Origin: Klebsormidium nitens
Lineage: Eukaryota > Streptophyta > Klebsormidiophyceae > Klebsormidiales > Klebsormidiaceae
Assembly: GCA_000708835.1 (NCBI GenBank)
Contig: DF236964.1
Location: 361,206-425,205, forward strand
Direction of reading: 5' to 3'
Length of the DNA: 64,000 bases
Below, piece after piece: positions 59,301 through 64,000 of this stretch (the stretch's first letter is position 1; every line of letters begins with the position of its first letter). Position numbers and translations under genes: made by a program. The notes beneath the pieces are model-generated. The model saw only the letters and a program-made list of their open reading frames with translations, made no database searches and was not told where the DNA came from.

Positions 59301-62300
59301 CTATAGCATATCGAGCTCCGCTCTCAGCAGCAGCGTTCGTCGCAACGACACGTGGGCGCCCGAGACGGTCTCCTGGACAACCACCTCGCCGTATTTCTGC
59401 AAGCGAGCGCCAAAAGTGCGGTGCCGTGAGTATCGCGTATCGCGGCCCGCAAGCGGTATGAGCGGATGCGTTACAGATTGCAAGCGTGGAATGAAGCGCG
59501 GCGTCAGAAGTAGCATTTCTGAAGGCTTGCATACTCGTGATGCTGCGCAAAAGTTATGACACAAGGCCGCCCATCATGGGAATGCATGGATCATCAAAGT
59601 AAACCTCGGAAGTGTCCTCGGCGATACAGGCAATGAAAAGACGGCCCTCGGTATATTTTGGTCCAAAGTTGGACCGTCAATTTTACGGATCGATCGGCAA
59701 AACGACCTCCAGAGGTACTGTTTGGGAGTCCCCGTATAACTACAGGAAAGGCAAACGTGCGACCAATCATGTGTTCAAATGGAACAATTCCATATGGTCG
59801 GACGAAAGGGTCAGCTGCTTCGAAAGGACTTTCAGTTGCTTTGAGGAAATAGCCATGCGCATGCAGTCTCAAAAGAAACGAGAACCCTGCTTTCTCATAA
59901 TCAGTAACCATCGAAGCGGAACCCAAACCGAGGATCGACTTATGATACTGCAAGAGCTTGCGGAGTTTGTTTACAAGAATATCACTTATCGCCAGGTGGA
60001 CGGTATGTCTGAGAATGAGACGCCAGTGAAGATCGACGTGCTAAAAATACTCATCAGACTTCGTTGGCGTACCAAAACGTGCGGCAGCGGTTCGGGCTGG
60101 AGGGCTTGATTTGTCCTCAATCAAATGAACATACTGTTTTGGTTCGACGCGAGTGCGTTGATCGAAGCTCAAGCCCTTTAAATTTGCAGGAAATGAATCA
60201 AAAAGTTTATAATTCATACATGCAAAGCACGGAGGACTCGAAAAGTCCCTTCAACTTCTGAGCGGAGGACTATCTTGAGAGTCACCAATTCCTTCACTAG
60301 AGAACGTAAGCACAACTGGACCGGACTCCTGTGAGAGCAAAAGAAGGGTCTCGCCAACCCACCTCGTAACCTAGTTTCTTGTACAACTCCTGCGCGCCCC
60401 TATTATCGACTTCCACGTGGCAGAAGACTTCACTAAAGCCTGCGGACAAAACGAGCCGTCAGTGGTCGACATGCGGATACTTCTCGATTCCATGTTGACT
60501 AAGCGCATGTTGACTAAGGACAGTGCTCGGGGGCACAACAAACCTGAAAACGTAACCCAAAAATTGGCACACGCTCCGCACCCGTACCAACCCTAACCCC
60601 TCAATCAACCCTACCCGTCCCCTGGGTGTTTTCCTTAGTTAAGAATAGAGTCGAGACCTATGACATCCAGTGGGTTGGCGGATCAAGGCGGGACTTCCAT
60701 TCCACGCTACACGAAACAGAAGCACAAAGCTCGACTCTGTATCACGTCTTGAAGAGGACTAGAAGAGGCTCGATTGCAATCAGCATTCCCGCTGGACTCT
60801 TGGATCGGAATCGGCCTCGTGCGAGCATTGAGACGTGCTTTGCACGCTTGGGCCCGTAAAGCCCTCCTCCCTCGTCAAACAGTCCTTCGTACCCTGCTGA
60901 GAAAGCAGTCCGCTCTTATAGAAACAACCTGCCTTACAGACTTACCCCACTCTTTAACCACCAATGCGGCGGCCCCCATCATTTGCGCGGCGATGCCCCT
61001 CCGCCGCGCGCGCTCGGGAACGCAGACGTTCGATATGTACACGTATTTTCGCGCCTTAGTGACGGGCCGCTTGCCCGCAAAGGTCACGCTTTCTTCCGAA
61101 GTTTCTTCCTGCGAAAGAGTAAACGCTGTTTAAAAATCAGGAAAGATCAGAGTTTGCATCTCTGACCGCTCTTTCCAGTGGGAAAACTTTCGTATACATC
61201 TTCTGTGCAGATCGCATCTGCCCACTTTTATAGCCGTTAACAAATCTTCAGAGATAAAGTTCCTCGAACCCGGCTTAAGGATCAGCATTTCGATCGGGAG
61301 AAACGAGACGCTCTGAAATCAGGGCCTACAAAGATCGGCGTCACGAATACGTTGGCCAAACCGTTGGAGCTCGGTTTGTCCACCTTGATGTTCCTGTGCT
61401 TCTACGTAACAAAACGAAACATTTCGACTGGAAATGCTGAAACGTCTCCAATTTGTCCAGAAAGCCACGAACATATACAGGCAACTGAAAGCTCCAATGT
61501 CTTTGAGCCTCGTTGTTATCGTCATACAGTAGGGGATTGTGACTGCGTTAGCAAAGGATTGAACGCAGTATCTGCCCAAGTCGGGACAGGGGGTCGCAGA
61601 TTAAGGAGGCAAGTCCTGAGTTACTTGTTGAGGAAACGTAGAAGAAAAGAGTCCACGCAAGAGCTCACAAACCCAAAGCCTTCAAGTAACTCAACTCACC
61701 CCAGCAATCCGTTCCCCTGGCATAAGTTGCTTTAGGCTGACGTCAAGCGTACCAATGACGTAGTCGGAAGCCGGATACGAAGCAGCCAGCGCGGTGGGGT
61801 CGACTGCGACCAGGCAGCAACACCGAAGGTGGCGCCCCGTTTGCGCTTTTGTCCGCTTCAGTAACGAACCGAACTCCTGCAACGGGGACAACGTGTCACG
61901 CCATCAAACAAGGGTCAGTTTTACAGACACAAATGCAGTCAGATCTTTGCTTTATCATCTTGGGATACTATCTGACAAGAAAAGCGTGACAATCAACAAT
62001 ATGGCGTGAGCTTCAAAGGTGGTGTCTAAGGACAAGCTCCAAGAGGCTTGAACCGTTTGCAAGTAACCCAAAATCAACAGGAACAGGGTATCTCTACAAG
62101 TAATAGCACAGACATGACAGGCCTTAGGTTCCAATAATAAGTAATCGGACACCCAACCACTCAAGTCCTGTGCCCTTGCACCCTGACCGTAAGTGCGTGT
62201 CAAGCAATCAAGAACAAACGACGAGGCAATCACCTCCTCAATTGGAGCGAAGTTTGAGAAGGGTTGGGCTTGAAAACCATCTGCCCAACTCATCTGCTCA

Positions 62301-63109
62301 CGCACCTGCTCGGCAAATTGCTTCCGGTAGCTGTCCACAAACCGCGTGTATGGCAGCCCGTCTGCGTACACGTCCGCCCGCATCCACGCGGCCGCAAGCA
62401 GCTCTTCCTCCGACGCTGCCTCCCGCACCTCGAAGCTTGTCCCCGGTTCACATAAATCTCCAGCTTCCCTTTTCCCGTCCTTGCCTTCCGCTGACTTTCC
62501 TAAAGTTCCCTGTTTTGAATCATGTTTCTCGTTATCTTTCAAGCAGTGGTGCAGCGTGCTTTCAGGTGAAGCTAGGATTTCATCCAATGAAATCCTGGCT
62601 TCGTGAGCTGGCAAAGGCGTTCGAGTTTGCCCGATGTAAGCAGGTACTGAGGCGCCCTCATAGTGGGGACTTTCTGGCAATCCTGTTGATGCACTGGGCG
62701 AGCTTCCAGTGTCCAACTCATCCCTTACACATGGCGCAACCTCATTGGCCGTGGCTGTGCAGCTGCAACCCTGCCCGCTTTGACGCCAGGTGCCAGTACT
62801 TTTGTGTTGCCCAGTCCCTTGGCACAATACCGCTCTTCGATACTGAGACCGCAGCCATCGATGCCATAACAGTGTCAAAGGTGGTTTTTGAGTGGGTGCC
62901 CATTGCAGTTTACTTGGTTTCGTGGAGTTCCAAATTCCGCACTGCGCCCTCGGATTGCAGCGTATTGAGCACTTGGTCGTTGTCTTAGAAGGGAGTACCG
63001 TGGGGTTCCTGCATCCTAAGTCTGGCATGCGCACTTGAAATTTCAAAGCTCCTGATTTGTGGAGTGATTTGCAGCTTGTTGCTTCTGCGCGCCACCCCTT
63101 TGACGCCAT
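59301..63109 (-). CDS. GNAT-family N-acetyltransferase, probably organelle-targeted, 5 exons
   Basis: Exons (minus): 63109-62306, 61876-61700, 61108-60946, 60439-60363, 59396-59301. Together they are 1317 nt and encode 438 aa, all in phase. The first 60 or so residues are basic and Ser/Thr/Lys-rich (MASKGWRAEATSCKSLHKSG), which suggests a plastid or mitochondrial transit peptide. A Ser-rich, low-complexity stretch extends to about residue 220. The acetyltransferase fold follows: FEVREAASEEELLAAAWMRA, then DYVIGTLDVSL (strand), YVYISNVCVPERARRRGIAA with the acetyl-CoA-binding R/Q-x-x-G-x-A-like loop (about 348-367), and EVFCHVEVDNRGAQELYKKL, the typical motif B helix, to LGYE. The C-terminus is GEVVVQETVSG, then RRTLLLRAEL. 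The family transfers acetyl from acetyl-CoA to amino groups; the substrate is unknown. Confidence 0.88.
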
Positions 63110-63660
63110 TGCATTTCCCCAAGGTCAACATCCACATCGCACAAGCTGCTGCATGGAGTTTGTCACGAATGTGGGCCCAGAGTCGACTTCCCGTCAGCAG
63201 CACTGCCAGCGTATCTGTACTTGAAAGCCGCCCGTGGAGTGAAAAGCTTTGCTCTTTTCGCCGCAATAAGATAGGCGGCTTTCAATACAGCCCCTTGCCT
63301 GACGACGTGGATGGCCAGCTTCTTCTGCATTGCGCACACGCCCATGGCTTCAAGCTTGTTCTGCTTCTGGCCCAACTAGCTACGCGAAGATGCTGATTTG
63401 GGCACGGCAACGGTGCCGCGGCTTCGGTAAAGGTTATAATGGTAAACAGCAAGCCAAATGAACTTCGGTGTTAAATTTGGGCCACTCACAGGCCGCCACG
63501 TCATAACCCCCAGGTACCAAAAGAGTGAAGGTGTCCGGAACGGTCGTACCAGGGGTCGAAACCTGAAGTCGGAGCCGGTACGGACCCAAGTAGTCCCAAC
63601 CCGATCACCGGGCACTCGGAAGCAATGCCAGTGTACCCTAAGTAGGTTACTTAGGGAGAT
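63110..63660. other. Gene-free upstream flank of the GNAT gene
   Basis: It should contain the GNAT promoter. No exon or RNA gene is recognised. Confidence 0.35.
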
Positions 63661-63940
63661 TTTCTTCTCCTCCGAAAACTCAAGTACAATGTTGCAGCTT
63701 TTGCAGGTATGGCCTTACATACATATATATCGGCAATCTGATCGGAGACGAAAAACTCTGTACTACTAATCTGTTATATTCTCTTCTCCAAAAAAGTCAA
63801 TTACAATATTGCATCTTTTTCAGGTATGTCTTACATATATACATATCGCCACATGGGAACCAAAGGGAAAACTCTGTACTACTAATCTGTTATAATTCCT
63901 TCCCTGGAGAAGAAAAAAATTATAATGGATTGTAGTATGA
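63661..63940 (+). repeat. Tandem repeat with fused acceptor-donor signals
   Basis: Two copies and a partial third, about 117 bp apart, share ctctgtactactaatctgtt (at 63756 and 63872). Each full copy contains a pyrimidine-rich run followed directly by CAG|GTATG (63705-63711 and 63822-63828), so a 3' and a 5' splice signal are fused. Confidence 0.75.
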
Positions 63941-64000
63941 GAGTTTGGAACCTTTCGGGAGCTTTGTATTGAACTAGAAAAGCCACCGGATCTGGCACCG

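Noticed and set aside
60570-60615. accaaccctaacccctcaat as a telomere-like site.
   Set aside because: Only one full unit is present, not above chance for C-rich DNA.

Overview
The window is nuclear DNA from a plant-lineage eukaryote. Genes are spaced about one per 6-8 kb. Introns of roughly 0.1-1.5 kb have GT-AG borders and CAG|GTGAG-type donors. The products look plant-like: a Rab5 closest in sequence to the plant RABF2 class, a U-box protein, an F-box/leucine-rich protein, a KH-CCCH exon and a plant-type GNAT. A streptophyte green alga such as Klebsormidium is my best guess, but this is inference. No organelle genes, rRNA, tRNA or CRISPR were seen.

Layout. 1-4.2 kb: no convincing gene. 4.25-4.47 kb (+): an orphan KH/CCCH exon. 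5.1-10.2 kb (+): a six-exon phytanoyl-CoA dioxygenase-family gene (404 aa). 11.8-13.2 kb (-): an intronless F-box gene. 13.46-14.0 kb: a small element with perfect 26-bp terminal inverted repeats. 14.8-19.9 kb (-): an eight-exon gene with a FAM20-type kinase fold behind a coiled coil. 21.8-22.4 kb (+): an intronless CxxC-rich reading frame broken by one TGA. 23.4-36.3 kb (-): a fifteen-exon tandem AAA+ ATPase (1360 aa). 37.9-42.5 kb (+): an eight-exon nuclear-looking protein I do not recognise. 42.7-45.3 kb: a long foldback and a minisatellite. 45.9-49.7 kb (-): a protein with two U-box-like domains, 5' end unresolved. 52.6-57.7 kb (+): an eight-exon Rab5 GTPase (202 aa). 59.3-63.1 kb (-): a five-exon GNAT (438 aa). 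The last 350 bases hold a tandem repeat with fused splice signals.

All multi-exon models were built by hand. Splice phases agree at every junction, and the complete models sum to whole codons. The genes share no evident pathway.

The most unusual signal is in the introns of the AAA+ gene and the FAM20-like gene. Many exon ends are followed or preceded, inside the adjoining intron, by decayed copies of themselves that span the splice junction. Copies sit 115-200 bp apart. In the intron at 27307-28648 there are five donor-side units (four copies plus the real edge) at a 160-168 bp period, then five acceptor-side units at a 158-168 bp period, so the intron consists almost wholly of copied exon borders. 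I saw no clear case in the plus-strand genes.
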